In this document: one piece after another, positions 25,007 through 33,863 of the stretch
How positions within the stretch are numbered: the first letter of the stretch is position 1
Layout of the letters: each line of letters begins with the position of its first letter
Assembly: GCF_900116045.1 (NCBI RefSeq)
Contig: NZ_LT630450.1
Coordinates: forward strand, 2,070,501-2,134,500
From: Desulfovibrio piger
Lineage (GTDB): Bacteria > Desulfobacterota > Desulfovibrionia > Desulfovibrionales > Desulfovibrionaceae
Reading direction: 5' to 3'
DNA: 64,000 nt
Made by a program: the position numbers and the translations under genes
The notes under the pieces: generated by a model
Databases searched by the model: none
What the model saw: the letters and a program-made list of their open reading frames with translations, nothing else
Told to the model about the DNA's origin: nothing

Positions 25007-25036
25007 TCCATACGTTATGGGCTTGGCCCGTGTCAA
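25007..25036 (-). promoter_or_regulatory. Promoter of the HU gene
   Basis: Consensus TTGACA (25031-25036) and TATGGA (25007-25012) are 18 bases apart on the minus strand, about 55 bases before the ATG. Confidence 0.65.
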
Positions 25037-25143
25037 TGGAAAATGCCCAGATATCAAAGTTTTCCGGGCATCGGACCATTTCCCGGCACCGTGTCCCGTT
25101 CCCTGCCGGGCGGGGCGGCGGCCATGTCGCGTGCCGTGCCCGC

Positions 25144-25974
25144 TCAGGAAAGATCCACCAGGCTGACCTCGGCGCTCTTGAGCGGGTGCCCCAGGAAGAT
25201 GCTGCCGGTGCGGATGAAGCGCAGCACGTTGTCCGTGGTCAGGAAGCGGCGGGAACCGGGGCCGTCTTCCCGGCGCAGCAGGCCCAGCTCGCGCAGGCGG
25301 TTTTCCACGGCCGCGGCGGCCGTCTCGGCCGAATCCACGATGCGCACGTCATCGCCCACCACATGGCGCAGGGCCCCCCGGAACAGGGGGAAATGCGTGC
25401 AGCCCAGCACCAGGGTATCGGGCCTGTCGGGCTTGCCCGGGGCGAACAGGTCGCCCAGATAGCGGCTGGCGATGCCTTCGACGATGGGGCCGTCCATCCA
25501 GCCTTCCTCGGCCAGGGGCACGAAGAGGGTGCAGGCCCGGCCCTGGACGCGGGCCTCGGGGCACAGGGAGGCGATGGCCTGCTGATAGGCGCCGCCGGCG
25601 ATGGTGGCCTCGGTGGCGATGACCACGATGCGCTTGTTGCGGCTGGCGGCCACGGCCGCCTCGGCACCGGGGCGCACGACACCGAGGACGGGCAGGGGCG
25701 CGAAGTGTTCGCGCAGTTCCGGCAGGGCGGCGGAAGTGGCAGTGTTGCAGGCCACCACCAGCATCTTGACGCCCTCGTCCACCAGACGGCCCGCGGCCTT
25801 GAGGGTGTAGCGGATGATGGTGTCACGGCTTTTGGTGCCGTAGGGCAGGCGGGCCGTATCTCCAAGATAGAGCAGGTTCTCGCCGGGCAGGCGGCTGGAA
25901 ATGGCTTTGAGCACGGTCAGGCCGCCCATGCCGGAATCAAAGATGCCGATGGGCAGGGAAGCTGGGGGATTCAT
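25144..25974 (-). CDS. murI: Glutamate racemase
   Basis: MurI makes D-glutamate for peptidoglycan. The 276-residue protein contains FDSGMGGLTV, GDTARLPYG, the first catalytic cysteine in VVACNTA (C76) and the second in LGCTHFP (C192). The start is ATG 25974, preceded by GGAACGTC, a moderate ribosome site. It is transcribed away from HU in the same direction, without an obvious operon partner. Confidence 0.96.
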   Translation of the reverse strand: MNPPASLPIGIFDSGMGGLTVLKAISSRLPGENLLYLGDTARLPYGTKSRDTIIRYTLKAAGRLVDEGVKMLVVACNTATSAALPELREHFAPLPVLGVVRPGAEAAVAASRNKRIVVIATEATIAGGAYQQAIASLCPEARVQGRACTLFVPLAEEGWMDGPIVEGIASRYLGDLFAPGKPDRPDTLVLGCTHFPLFRGALRHVVGDDVRIVDSAETAAAAVENRLRELGLLRREDGPGSRRFLTTDNVLRFIRTGSIFLGHPLKSAEVSLVDLS

Positions 25975-26240
25975 GACGTTCCTTCGATGGGGACGGGCGC
26001 CGGCGGGCCTCCCCGGGCCGGCGCGTTGTTGGGACAGAAGGGCGCGGGGCGCCCCTGCCTGCCGGAAGGACGGGCGCCGTTGCCTCTGGACGTGCCGTCC
26101 CCGCCGTAGAGTACGGCCAAGAGGGGCGCGGCGGCCAGTCGCTCCCCCGGGCGCGCCGTCCCCGCAGGGGGCGTCCAGGGCAGGGGCATCGGAGTCCCGA
26201 CTGCGGAAGGATGGCTTTTTTCGCGCGGCAGGGCAAGGGA
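25975..26240. other. GC-rich intergenic DNA
   Basis: This is part of a 350-base gap between murI and the TauE-type gene. I see no gene; it should carry the murI promoter, which I cannot locate. Confidence 0.4.
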
Positions 26241-26267
26241 AAACGGGCCCCGGAGGACCGAGGCCCG
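26241..26267 (-). terminator. Putative terminator of the TauE-type gene
   Basis: CGGGCC and GGCCCG form a stem with an internal GC-rich region, and on the minus strand TTTTCC follows, about 58 bases after the stop. Confidence 0.5.
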
Positions 26268-26324
26268 CGTCTTTCCCCGCGGCGCGCCGTCAGGGCGGCA
26301 CGGACGGTGCGGGAACGCCGCGCC

Positions 26325-27203
26325 CTAGAGGCCCTGCCAGAGATAGCGCAGGGACGTGAAGAGCAGGATCAGGGCCAGCCCCCACTTGATGCGGCGCGCG
26401 GGCACGAAGCGCTGGCAGCGGGCCCCCAGATAGCTGCCCATGAGCCCGCCCAGGCCCAGCAGCAGGCCCAGCAGGGGGTCGGCGCCGATGCCGTCCAGCG
26501 AGGAGAACAGGCCCAGGAAGCCATAGCCCAGCACCCCGGCCAGGGAGGCCAGGAAGGTGCCCAGCAGCAGGGCCCCGGCGATGGCATGGACGGGCAGGCC
26601 GAAGATGCTGACCAGGAAGGGGGAAAGGATGGCGCCGCCGCCGATGCCGTAGATGCCGCCCGCCAGGCCGATGCCCAGACTGAGGGCGGCCAGGCGCGGG
26701 CAGCTGACGGAATGGCGCGTCTCGCCGAACGTGAAGACCAGACGGGAACGGTCCCAGCGTTCCACGTGGATCCGGGCCATGCCGCCCCCCTTGCGGGCGG
26801 GCGCGGCGGGCCTGCGCAGGTCGCGGAACATGCGCCAGAAGATCCAGAGCAGCAGCAGGCCGGCAAAGACCTTGAAGCGGCTCTCGTCCGGCAGCCAGTA
26901 GACGCGTATGAGCGAGCCCAGCACGATGCCGGGCAGGGTGCCCACGGCCACGGTCAGGGCCAGGGGCCAGAGCAGGCGGCCTTCGCGGGCGTAGCGCACG
27001 ATGCCGCCGGGACAGGCCAGCACGTTGAAAAGATGGTTGGTGGCGCTGACGCCGGGGCTGGTGTAGCCCAGGAAGCTCATCTGGAAAGGCAGGAGCAGGA
27101 AGGCTCCCGACAGGCCGCCCATGGACGTGACGAACGAGATGCCCATGGCCGCCAGGACGGGCACCAGGGGGTGACAGTCGATACCGGAAACGGGAAAGTA
27201 CAT
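26325..27203 (-). CDS. TauE/SafE family membrane transporter
   Basis: The 292-residue protein has about eight membrane helices and the internal repeat typical of TauE/SafE sulfite or sulfonate exporters (GLSGAFLLLPFQM and GIYGIGGGAILSPF are the related glycine-rich motifs). The ATG at 27203 follows GGAGGTGGTCC. A longer start at 27269 is possible but lacks a ribosome site. In a sulfate reducer it may move sulfite, sulfonates or another organic anion. It is preceded by an AT-rich region with a hairpin (27322-27356). Confidence 0.85.
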   Translation of the reverse strand: MYFPVSGIDCHPLVPVLAAMGISFVTSMGGLSGAFLLLPFQMSFLGYTSPGVSATNHLFNVLACPGGIVRYAREGRLLWPLALTVAVGTLPGIVLGSLIRVYWLPDESRFKVFAGLLLLWIFWRMFRDLRRPAAPARKGGGMARIHVERWDRSRLVFTFGETRHSVSCPRLAALSLGIGLAGGIYGIGGGAILSPFLVSIFGLPVHAIAGALLLGTFLASLAGVLGYGFLGLFSSLDGIGADPLLGLLLGLGGLMGSYLGARCQRFVPARRIKWGLALILLFTSLRYLWQGL

Positions 27204-27321
27204 GGACCACCTCCACAGGTTATGCGACGGGATAAAGTCAGAGTAAACTGATATGGATATTTTTGTCACGTTTTATTTTTTTACTAACCTATGGAAAATA
27301 AAGGAATAAAAATAAAACAAG
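27204..27321. other. AT-rich leader of the TauE-type gene
   Basis: The 27240-27370 segment is strikingly AT-rich compared with the surroundings. It should hold the promoter of the transporter gene. No gene is seen between it and hisH. Confidence 0.5.
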
Positions 27322-27356
27322 CGTGATTTTTCAAGGTATTTCAATCACGTTTTTTT
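27322..27356. promoter_or_regulatory. Hairpin in the AT-rich intergenic region
   Basis: CGTGATT (27322-27328) and AATCACG (27343-27349) form an inverted repeat with a 14-base spacer. On the plus strand TTTTTTT follows. No upstream gene on the plus strand needs a terminator, so it may be an operator or attenuator. Confidence 0.4.
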
Positions 27357-27517
27357 AAAAAATAGTGATTAAATGGGATCTGCGGAGGCCCGCTGTCCTT
27401 GGCGGGCCGGGCCTGCGGCCCGGTCACGCAGCGCGGCCCCCCGGGGCACGTTGCCTGTGCCGGGCGAAACGCGTATATTTCAGGCTTTCCCATCACCGTG
27501 CAGCAAAGGATTTCTTC

Positions 27518-28156
27518 ATGCTCGCCATTCTCGAATACAAGGCAGGCAACCAGACCAGCGTGCGCCGTGCGCTGGAGCATCTGGGCATCCCCTGCCGCAT
27601 CACCGCCGACCCCGCGGAACTGGAGCAGGCCCAGGGCATCATCTTTCCCGGTGTGGGCGCCGCCGGGCAGGCCATGGAGGCCCTGACCTCCGCCGGCCTG
27701 GACAGCGTACTGCGCCGTGCCGTGGCCGAAGGCCAGCCTCTGCTGGGCATCTGCCTGGGCTGCCAGATCCTGCTGGAACACAGCGAGGAGAACGATATGC
27801 GCACCCTGGGCATCGTGCCCGGCCGCTGCGTGCGTTTTCCCGACCATATGAAGGAAGAGGACGGCAGCCCCGCCCCTGTGCCGCACATGGGCTGGAACAG
27901 CCTTGAGGTGGTGCGCCCGGGCCGTCTGCTGCGGGGCATCGAACCCGGTGCGGAATTCTATTTCGTCCACAGCTACTATGTGGAGCCCGCGCCCGAGCTG
28001 GTCATGGCCACCACGGTCTACGGGAAGGAGTTCTGCTCGGTCTACGGCCGCGACGGCCTCTGGGCCGTGCAGTGCCATCTGGAAAAGAGCGGCCGCCCCG
28101 GCCTGGCCGTGCTGCGCAATTTCTATGACTACTGTGACGAGGTGCGCCATGCTTAG
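27518..28156 (+). CDS. hisH: Imidazole glycerol phosphate synthase glutaminase subunit
   Basis: HisH takes ammonia from glutamine and passes it to HisF in histidine and purine-linked synthesis. The 212-residue protein contains the class I amidotransferase triad: nucleophile C79 in GICLGC, and H187 and E189 in QCHLEKSG. The usual FHPEKS is changed to CHLEKS, but the catalytic residues remain. ATG 27518 follows AAAGGA. It overlaps hisF by eight bases. No other his genes are nearby. Confidence 0.92.
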   Translation: MLAILEYKAGNQTSVRRALEHLGIPCRITADPAELEQAQGIIFPGVGAAGQAMEALTSAGLDSVLRRAVAEGQPLLGICLGCQILLEHSEENDMRTLGIVPGRCVRFPDHMKEEDGSPAPVPHMGWNSLEVVRPGRLLRGIEPGAEFYFVHSYYVEPAPELVMATTVYGKEFCSVYGRDGLWAVQCHLEKSGRPGLAVLRNFYDYCDEVRHA

Positions 28157-28928
28157 CAAACGAGTCATCCCCTGCCTGGACGTGCGCGCCGGCCGCCTGA
28201 CCAAGGGCATCAAGTTCCAGGGCAACGTGGACATCGGCGACCCCGTGGAGAGCGCCCGCCGCTATTATGAGGAAGGCGCGGACGAGATCGTCTTTTACGA
28301 CATCACGGCCTCGGCCGAGGAACGCGGCATCTTCCTGGACGTGGTGGAGCGCGTGGCCTCGCAGATCTTCATCCCCTTCAGCGTGGGCGGCGGCATCTCG
28401 TCCGTGGCCGACATGCGCGCCGTGCTCAATGCCGGGGCCGAAAAGGTCTCCATCAATTCCGCGGCCGTGCGTGATCCCGGTCTGGTGGCCGACGGCGCGG
28501 CGGCCTTCGGCTCGCAGGCCATCGTGGTGGGCATGGACGTGCTGCGCGTGCCCGTGAGCGAGAGCATCCCCTCCGGTTACGAGATCGTCATCCAGGGCGG
28601 CCGCCGTCGCATGGGCATCGACGCCATCGAATGGGCGCGCCAATGCCAGGAGCTGGGCGCGGGCGAGCTCTGCGTCAACTCCATCGACGCCGACGGCACC
28701 CGTGACGGCTACGAGCTGACCCTGACCCGGGCCATCGTGGACGCCGTGTCCATCCCGGTCATCGCTTCCGGCGGCGCGGGCGCGCCCGAGCATATGTATG
28801 ATGCCGTGAGCAAGGGCGGTGCCTCGGCGGCGCTCATCGCTTCCATCGTGCACTACGGGCAGTACACCATCCGCCAGTGCAAGGAAGTCATGGCCGGAAA
28901 GGGTGCCAAGGTCCGCCTGACGTGGTAG
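28149..28928 (+). CDS. hisF: Imidazole glycerol phosphate synthase cyclase subunit
   Basis: HisF is the TIM-barrel partner of HisH. The 259-residue protein starts [12 protein letters not shown] with the catalytic Asp11-type residue, and has VVGMDVLRV with the second catalytic Asp. It also has the phosphate-binding SVGGGIS and [10 protein letters not shown] 28149 overlaps hisH. The last bases overlap the GTG start of larE, so all three are probably translationally coupled. Some substitutions (SIDADGT for SMDRDGT) are unusual but do not remove known catalytic residues. Confidence 0.92.
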   Translation: MLSKRVIPCLDVRAGRLTKGIKFQGNVDIGDPVESARRYYEEGADEIVFYDITASAEERGIFLDVVERVASQIFIPFSVGGGISSVADMRAVLNAGAEKVSINSAAVRDPGLVADGAAAFGSQAIVVGMDVLRVPVSESIPSGYEIVIQGGRRRMGIDAIEWARQCQELGAGELCVNSIDADGTRDGYELTLTRAIVDAVSIPVIASGGAGAPEHMYDAVSKGGASAALIASIVHYGQYTIRQCKEVMAGKGAKVRLTW

Positions 28929-29698
28929 CTCCCGAAGCCCGCTGGCAGGCCCTGCTGCCCGTGCTGCGGCCCTGGCCGCTGGCCGTGGCCTTTTCCGGCG
29001 GGCTGGACAGCCGTTTCCTCTGTTTCGCCCTGCGGCGTGCGGGCTGCGACGTGCTGGCCCTGCACGCTACGGGGCCGCATGTGCCGCAGGCCGAGAGCGC
29101 GGCGGCGCGGCGCTGGGCCCGGGCGCAGGGGCTGCCCCTGCGGGAAGTGCGGCACGATCCCCTTTCCCTTCCCGACGTGGCGGTGAACAGCCGGGAGCGC
29201 TGCTATGCCTGCAAGCGGGCCCTCATGCGCCGTCTGCGTGAGGCCCTGGCCGCCGCGGGCGGCTGCCGCATCCTCTGTGACGGCAGCAATGCCGACGACC
29301 TGACCACCTTCCGGCCCGGACAGCGGGCCGTGCGCGAGGCGGGCGTGCTCTCGCCCCTGGCCCTGGCCGGGCTCCGCAAACAGGAATTGCGCGATCTGGG
29401 CGCGGCCTGGGGCCTGGACGATCCGCAGCAGGCCGCCCGGCCCTGTCTGCTGACCCGGCTGGCCTACGGCATGCATCCCGGACCGGCCCTGCTGTCCCGT
29501 CTGGCCGCTGCCGAGGCGGATCTGGCCGCATTGCCCGGTCTGGGGGATTTTCGCCTGCGCCTGACGCCGGAGCCCGTCCTGCAGGTGGCTGCCCTGCCTG
29601 ACGGCCTGCGGCCGCGGGTGATGCGGGTGCTGGACACCCACGGCTTCGGTGGCGCCGAAATCGTGGAAGGGACGGTCAGCGGCTTTTTTGACCGCTGA
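28922..29698 (+). CDS. larE: LarE-like ATP-dependent sulfur transferase
   Basis: The 258-residue protein is of the PP-loop ATPase type (SGGLDS at 25-30) and has a Cys-x2-Cys in [10 protein letters not shown] (C94, C97) plus C175 in PCLLTR. This three-cysteine set matches LarE proteins that bind an iron-sulfur cluster and use it to donate sulfur to the nickel-pincer cofactor of lactate racemase-like enzymes. The GTG at 28922 overlaps hisF; an upstream ATG at 28877 is possible. larA, larB and larC are not present here. A terminator follows at 29862-29901. Confidence 0.85.
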   Translation: MVAPEARWQALLPVLRPWPLAVAFSGGLDSRFLCFALRRAGCDVLALHATGPHVPQAESAAARRWARAQGLPLREVRHDPLSLPDVAVNSRERCYACKRALMRRLREALAAAGGCRILCDGSNADDLTTFRPGQRAVREAGVLSPLALAGLRKQELRDLGAAWGLDDPQQAARPCLLTRLAYGMHPGPALLSRLAAAEADLAALPGLGDFRLRLTPEPVLQVAALPDGLRPRVMRVLDTHGFGGAEIVEGTVSGFFDR

Positions 29699-29730
29699 GG
29701 TGATGTTTTTTGAGGAACCCCTCGTCCCTC

Positions 29731-29793
29731 CTGCCGATGCCCGCAGCTTTTGGTCATGTAACGAGCTCGGCCTTTGGGCCCCCGGTCGCTGCC
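29731..29793 (-). repeat. Degenerate, inverted copy of the structured element
   Basis: On the minus strand this segment has GGCAGCGACC, a GGCC-CAAA-GGCC hairpin and GCTGCGGGCATCGGCAG, all features of the element's core. The long outer arms and the TGCCCGT half are missing. It is inverted relative to the good copy at 29970-30089. Confidence 0.55.
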
Positions 29794-29861
29794 GGTACAC
29801 GAAGGCCTTCCCCGGCGCCCTGATAAAGGGGGGAGGATATTTCCTTCGGAAAAGATAAAAC

Positions 29862-29901
29862 GCGCCTGCGAGACAGAGTTCTCGCGGGCGCATTTGTTTT
29901 T
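29862..29901 (+). terminator. Terminator of the hisH-hisF-larE operon
   Basis: GCGCCTGCGAGA and TCTCGCGGGCGC pair (one G-U) around a short loop and are followed by ATTTGTTTTT. Confidence 0.85.
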
Positions 29902-29969
29902 GACAGGGATATGCCCTCCCATGAGCTGGAGGGATGTCCTGTTATGAAAGCGTGCTGGGGAAGGGGGAG

Positions 29970-30089
29970 TTTGAGGGGGAAACCCCTCTCGCGCCAGCAG
30001 CGACCGGATGGCGGCCCGCAGGGCCGTGCCCGTTGCGACGCAGGCAGCTGCGGGCATCGGCAGCAGAGATGAGGGGATCCCCCCTCAAA
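29970..30089 (+). repeat. Structured dispersed element, copy 2
   Basis: The arms TTTGAGGGGGAAACCCCTC (29970-29988) and 30071-30089 pair at 17 of 19 positions. The core has CGGCCC-GCA-GGGCCG (30012-30026) and TGCCCGT/GCGGGCA (30027-30033 with 30050-30056). The first small hairpin is weak in this copy. The right end is 31 bases from the stop of the minus-strand gene at 30120. Confidence 0.85.
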
Positions 30090-30119
30090 GATTCCTCCCC
30101 GTCCTTCGCAGACAGGGCC

Positions 30120-30356
30120 TTACCGGACGCGCAGGGCCTCGGTGATGATGGCCGCGTCTTCCTCCGGCCGGGCCTTGACATTGAGTTCGGCGTTGCCGCC
30201 GTGGCAGACGAAGCCCTCGGGGCCGTGTTCCACCACACCGGCGGAGATGACCTGCCCGTAGGGGAGCTGGTCGCGCATGTCGGCGTGGTCCACGCGGCGG
30301 GGAAAGATGAAGGGCACGGGCTGGCCGGAAAAATCTTCCATGATCAAATACTTCAT
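30120..30356 (-). CDS. Conserved hypothetical protein, 78 residues
   Basis: This small soluble protein starts MKYLIMEDFSGQPVPFIFP and has no motif I recognise. ATG 30356 is preceded by AGGAAGG. It begins 14 bases after mltG and is the last gene of the five-gene M50-trpS-ruvX-mltG operon. The sequence has two conserved His and one Cys that might bind metal, but this is only a guess. Confidence 0.75.
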   Translation of the reverse strand: MKYLIMEDFSGQPVPFIFPRRVDHADMRDQLPYGQVISAGVVEHGPEGFVCHGGNAELNVKARPEEDAAIITEALRVR

Positions 30357-30370
30357 GACCTGCCTTCCTG

Positions 30371-31417
30371 TTATTGCTGGCGCTGGGCGCGACGGTTCCT
30401 GAGGTACTGGCGCACGGCGCGGTTATGATCGTCGAGGTTGGTGGAAAAAGCGTGGCGGCCGCCATCGGTGATGGCCACGAAATAGAGGTACTTGTGCTCC
30501 TCTGGCGTGATGGCCGCGGCCAGGGCGCTGGCGCCGAACGAGCAGATGGGGCCGGGCGGCAGGCCGGGACGCTGGTAGGTGTTGTAGATGTTGTTGGCGT
30601 CGTCCAGGTGGCGGCGGCGCAGGTTGCCGTCAAAGTTGGGCCCCAGCCCGTAGATGACCGTGGGGTCGGCCTGGAGCGCCATGTTGATGCGCAAACGGTT
30701 GGCATAGACGCCGGCCACGCGCGGCCGCTCGTCGGCAAAGGCGGTCTCCTTCTCCACCACGGAGGCCAGGATTACCAGGCGGCGCAGCTCGTCGCGGGAG
30801 GGGCGTTTGCCGCCGGGCCAGAGGGCATCGCCCTTGCGCCAGAAGTTGTCCACCATGCGCCCGGCCACGGCGCGGGCCTGGGCCCTGTCGGGCACGTCGG
30901 CCTTCTTGAGCAGATAGGTGTCCGGCATGAGGAAGCCCTCGGCCGAATCGAAGGGGATGCCGTAGTGGCGCAAAAAGGCCGGGTCCGTGATGACGGCGCG
31001 GAAATCCTCGAAGCGCACCAGCCCGGCGTCCTCCAGCACCCTGGCGGTCTGCCACCAGGTCAGGCCCTCGGGCACGGTGACGCGGAACAGCACCGGCCGG
31101 CCGTTGACCAGGGTATCCAGCACCTGTTCCGGCAGCCAGCCCGTGTTGAGGGCGAAGCGCCCGGCCTGCAGGCGGCTGTCCCACTTTTTGTAGCGGGCCA
31201 GCAGCAGGAACTTGCGCGCATCGGTGATGAGCCCGCGTTCTTCCAGCCTGTCGGCCACACGGCGCACGCTGGCGCCGGGCTCCACGTCGAAGAAGGCCTC
31301 CTGCCCCGGTGTGGCCGGGGGCGTCTTGAGGAAGGTCCAGGCCTCGTATCCCGCCCAGCCGGCAGCGGCTGCCGCCAGCAGGACAAGGACAGCCACGATG
31401 CGCAGTACGGTCTTCAT
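30371..31417 (-). CDS. mltG: Endolytic murein transglycosylase MltG
   Basis: MltG cuts nascent glycan strands and sets their length. The 348-residue protein has one N-terminal membrane helix (5-27), a LysM-like region, and the catalytic Glu222 in ASVVEKET, followed by QADPTVIYGLG and the conserved NTYQRPGLPPGPI. Its ATG overlaps the stop of ruvX (ATGA). It should act at the outer face of the inner membrane. Confidence 0.95.
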   Translation of the reverse strand: MKTVLRIVAVLVLLAAAAAGWAGYEAWTFLKTPPATPGQEAFFDVEPGASVRRVADRLEERGLITDARKFLLLARYKKWDSRLQAGRFALNTGWLPEQVLDTLVNGRPVLFRVTVPEGLTWWQTARVLEDAGLVRFEDFRAVITDPAFLRHYGIPFDSAEGFLMPDTYLLKKADVPDRAQARAVAGRMVDNFWRKGDALWPGGKRPSRDELRRLVILASVVEKETAFADERPRVAGVYANRLRINMALQADPTVIYGLGPNFDGNLRRRHLDDANNIYNTYQRPGLPPGPICSFGASALAAAITPEEHKYLYFVAITDGGRHAFSTNLDDHNRAVRQYLRNRRAQRQQ

Positions 31418-31851
31418 GCCGGTCTCCGCTGGTCAGGGCTGAGGGAAAGGAAGGACTCCAGGATGCGCACGGCGGCCTGCTGGTCCAGCACGGCCTTGCA
31501 GCGGCGGCCCGTGCGGCCCGCCTCGCGCAGTTCGCGCTCGGCGGCCTCGGAGCTGAGCAGCTCGGACATGAAATAGAAGGGCAGGGGCACGCGGCGCTTG
31601 AGGCGCTCGGTGACGTTGCGTACCTGCCGGGTGGTCATGCTCTCGGTGCCGTCGGTGAGCAGGGGCAGGCCCATGACCACGGCGTCGGGGCGCTCCCCGA
31701 GGATCCGCCCGGCCAGCGCCGCCAGGAATTCCTTGCGGTTGGCGTAGTCGGCCAGGCGGATGGTGGTCAGCGGATAGGCCATGATGCCTTCCGGGTCGGT
31801 GGCGGCCAGGCCCGTGCGGGCCAGGCCGTAATCAATACCTACCCATTTCAA
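31414..31851 (-). CDS. ruvX: Holliday junction resolvase-like protein RuvX (YqgF)
   Basis: This 145-residue protein is of the YqgF family, known to act in 16S rRNA 5' processing and with RNase-H-like fold: GIDYGLARTGLA, VVMGLPLLTDG and DQQAAVRIL. No ATG or GTG exists in frame near the start, so TTG at 31851, five bases after the trpS stop, is the most likely start; this is weakly supported by an upstream GGGG. Its stop overlaps mltG. Confidence 0.85.
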   Translation of the reverse strand: MKWVGIDYGLARTGLAATDPEGIMAYPLTTIRLADYANRKEFLAALAGRILGERPDAVVMGLPLLTDGTESMTTRQVRNVTERLKRRVPLPFYFMSELLSSEAAERELREAGRTGRRCKAVLDQQAAVRILESFLSLSPDQRRPA

Positions 31852-31856
31852 GGCGC

Positions 31857-32849
31857 TTACAGCCCCATCTTGGCGCGTACTTCGGCCAGCGTGGCGGAGG
31901 CGAAGGCGCGGGCGCGTTCGTTGCCGGCGTCCAGGATCTCGGCCACGGCGCCGGGACGGGCGGCCAGGGCGGCGCGGCGTTCCTGCAGGGGCGCCAGGAA
32001 GGCTTCCAGGTTCTTCAGGAAGCGCTTCTTGCACTCCACACAGCCGAAGCTGGCGGCGGTACAGCCGGTGCGGATCTCGGCCTGTTCTTCGGGGCTGGCC
32101 AGCAGCACATGGTAGGGGAAGAGGTTGCAGGCGTCCGGGTTGCCGGGATCGCTCTTGCGCAGGCGGGCCGGGTCGGTGAACATGCCGCGCACCTTGGGCT
32201 CGATGTCGGCCATGGTGTCACGCAGGAAGATGCCGTTGTTGTAGCTCTTGGACATCTTGCGGCCGTCCAGGCCGGGGCACTTGGCCGCGGGGGTGAGCAT
32301 GGCCTGCGGCTCGGGGAAGAAGCTGCCGCCGTAGAGGTAGTTGAAGCGGCGGGCGATCTCGCGGGTCAGCTCCATGTGGGGCAGCTGGTCCTCGCCCACG
32401 GGCACGCCGTGGGGACGGTACATGAGGATGTCCGCGGCCATGAGCACGGGGTAGCAGAGGAAGCCCGCGTTGCCCAGGTCCTTGTTGGTGATCTGCTGCT
32501 GCTGTTCCTTGTAGGTGGGGTTGCGTTCCAGCCAGGAGACGGGGGTGATCATGGAGAGCAGCAGGCTCAGCTCGGCGTGTTCCTTGACCGCGCTCTGGCG
32601 GAAGATGACGCACTTTTCGGGATCCAGCCCGGCGGCCACCCAGTCCTTGACCATCTCTTCCACGTTGGTGGCGATGTTGGAGGGGTCGGCATAATCGCTG
32701 GTCAGGGCGTGCCAGTCGGCCACGAAGAAATAGGCTTCCTCGGTGTGCTGGAGTTCCACCCAGTTCTTGAGGACGCCGAAATAGTGACCCAGATGGAGCG
32801 GCCCGGTGGGCCGCATGCCCGAAACCGTACGCGGACGAACAGTACTCAT
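31857..32849 (-). CDS. trpS: Tryptophanyl-tRNA synthetase
   Basis: TrpRS charges tRNA-Trp. The 330-residue class I synthetase has the HIGH-like motif HLGHYFG (about 18-24), the KMSKS motif RKMSKS (about 197) and a Trp-recognition core of normal length. AAGGAATCTTGAA precedes the ATG. The gene sits 28 bases after the M50 gene and five bases before ruvX. Confidence 0.97.
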   Translation of the reverse strand: MSTVRPRTVSGMRPTGPLHLGHYFGVLKNWVELQHTEEAYFFVADWHALTSDYADPSNIATNVEEMVKDWVAAGLDPEKCVIFRQSAVKEHAELSLLLSMITPVSWLERNPTYKEQQQQITNKDLGNAGFLCYPVLMAADILMYRPHGVPVGEDQLPHMELTREIARRFNYLYGGSFFPEPQAMLTPAAKCPGLDGRKMSKSYNNGIFLRDTMADIEPKVRGMFTDPARLRKSDPGNPDACNLFPYHVLLASPEEQAEIRTGCTAASFGCVECKKRFLKNLEAFLAPLQERRAALAARPGAVAEILDAGNERARAFASATLAEVRAKMGL

Positions 32850-32877
32850 TTCAAGATTCCTTTGGAAGTTCCGTTAC

Positions 32878-33540
32878 TTACTTGATACCGACAAGCGAAA
32901 GCAGCAAATCGCTGCCTCCGCCGATGAGGGGCCCGAGGATGCGCCCCAGCAGGCCCGTGGCCAGCAGGAGCACCAGGATGATGAAGCCGTAGCGCCCGGC
33001 GCTCATATAGGCCCAGGCGGCGCGCGGCGGCAGGAAATAGGCCACGATCTTGCTGCCGTCCAGCGGCGGGATGGGCAGCAGGTTGATCCAGGCGAGGCAG
33101 AGGTTGATGTTCACCCCGGCCACCAGCATGAGCAGGAAGTAGCGCGTGGTGTCCGAGATGTCGGGGCTGGGCAGCATGGCCACCACGGCGCCCAGGACCA
33201 GGGCAAAGCCGATGGCCAGCAGGAAGTTGGTCACGGGCCCGGCCAGGGCCACCCACATCATGTCGCGGGCGGGGTCGCGCAGGTTGCGCACATTGACCGG
33301 CACCGGTTTGGCCCAGCCGAAGATGAAGCCCGTGCCCAGGCTGGTGAGCAGGAACACGGCCGCGCCCAGGGCATCGAAATGCGAGACGGGATTGAGGGTC
33401 AGGCGGCCCATGAAGCGGGCGGTCTGGTCGCCCTTGCGGGAGGCCATCCAGCCGTGGGCCACTTCATGCATGATGATGCCGAGCAGGGTGGGGATCAGGT
33501 AGACAGCGAAACGCTGCGCGTTGAATGCAAAATCGAACAT
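32878..33540 (-). CDS. Site-2 protease-like M50 membrane metallopeptidase
   Basis: The 220-residue membrane protein has the zinc motif HEVAH (H25, E26, H29) and the second ligand in NLLPIPPLDG, with about five membrane helices. It is a minimal rhomboid-sized M50 protease without PDZ or CBS domains. Start ATG 33540 is preferred over TTG 33549, although the ribosome site is weak. It is the first gene of a five-gene operon that continues with trpS. Its substrate is not known. Confidence 0.9.
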   Translation of the reverse strand: MFDFAFNAQRFAVYLIPTLLGIIMHEVAHGWMASRKGDQTARFMGRLTLNPVSHFDALGAAVFLLTSLGTGFIFGWAKPVPVNVRNLRDPARDMMWVALAGPVTNFLLAIGFALVLGAVVAMLPSPDISDTTRYFLLMLVAGVNINLCLAWINLLPIPPLDGSKIVAYFLPPRAAWAYMSAGRYGFIILVLLLATGLLGRILGPLIGGGSDLLLSLVGIK

Positions 33541-33863
33541 CTGCCGCAAGTACCATGCAACGGGTCAAATGTCGATATGAGGGGCGGGGCGGGGTGCGCG
33601 GAGGCTCCGGGAAAGGCTGTCCCGGCCCTGCTGCCGGTGCCCTTCATGCCGGCGGCCGGCGGGCACGGCCCCTGCGGTTCCCGTCCGCGGGCTGCGCGCG
33701 AAGGGCCTTTTCCGTCCCCGGATGCTCCGTGCCGCCATGCCCGCGGGGCACCCAGGAAGACGCGGGGAACGGGACCGGCCCCGCCTGCCCGTGCGGCTGC
33801 ACGTCCCCGGCGTTTCGGGGGGCTTCCATGCCGTGAAGACCGTCCCGCCTCGGCAGGGGCCCC
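33541..33863. other. GC-rich intergenic DNA
   Basis: In about 320 bases I see no gene, RNA or clear terminator. It must contain the promoter of the M50-trpS operon. Confidence 0.4.
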
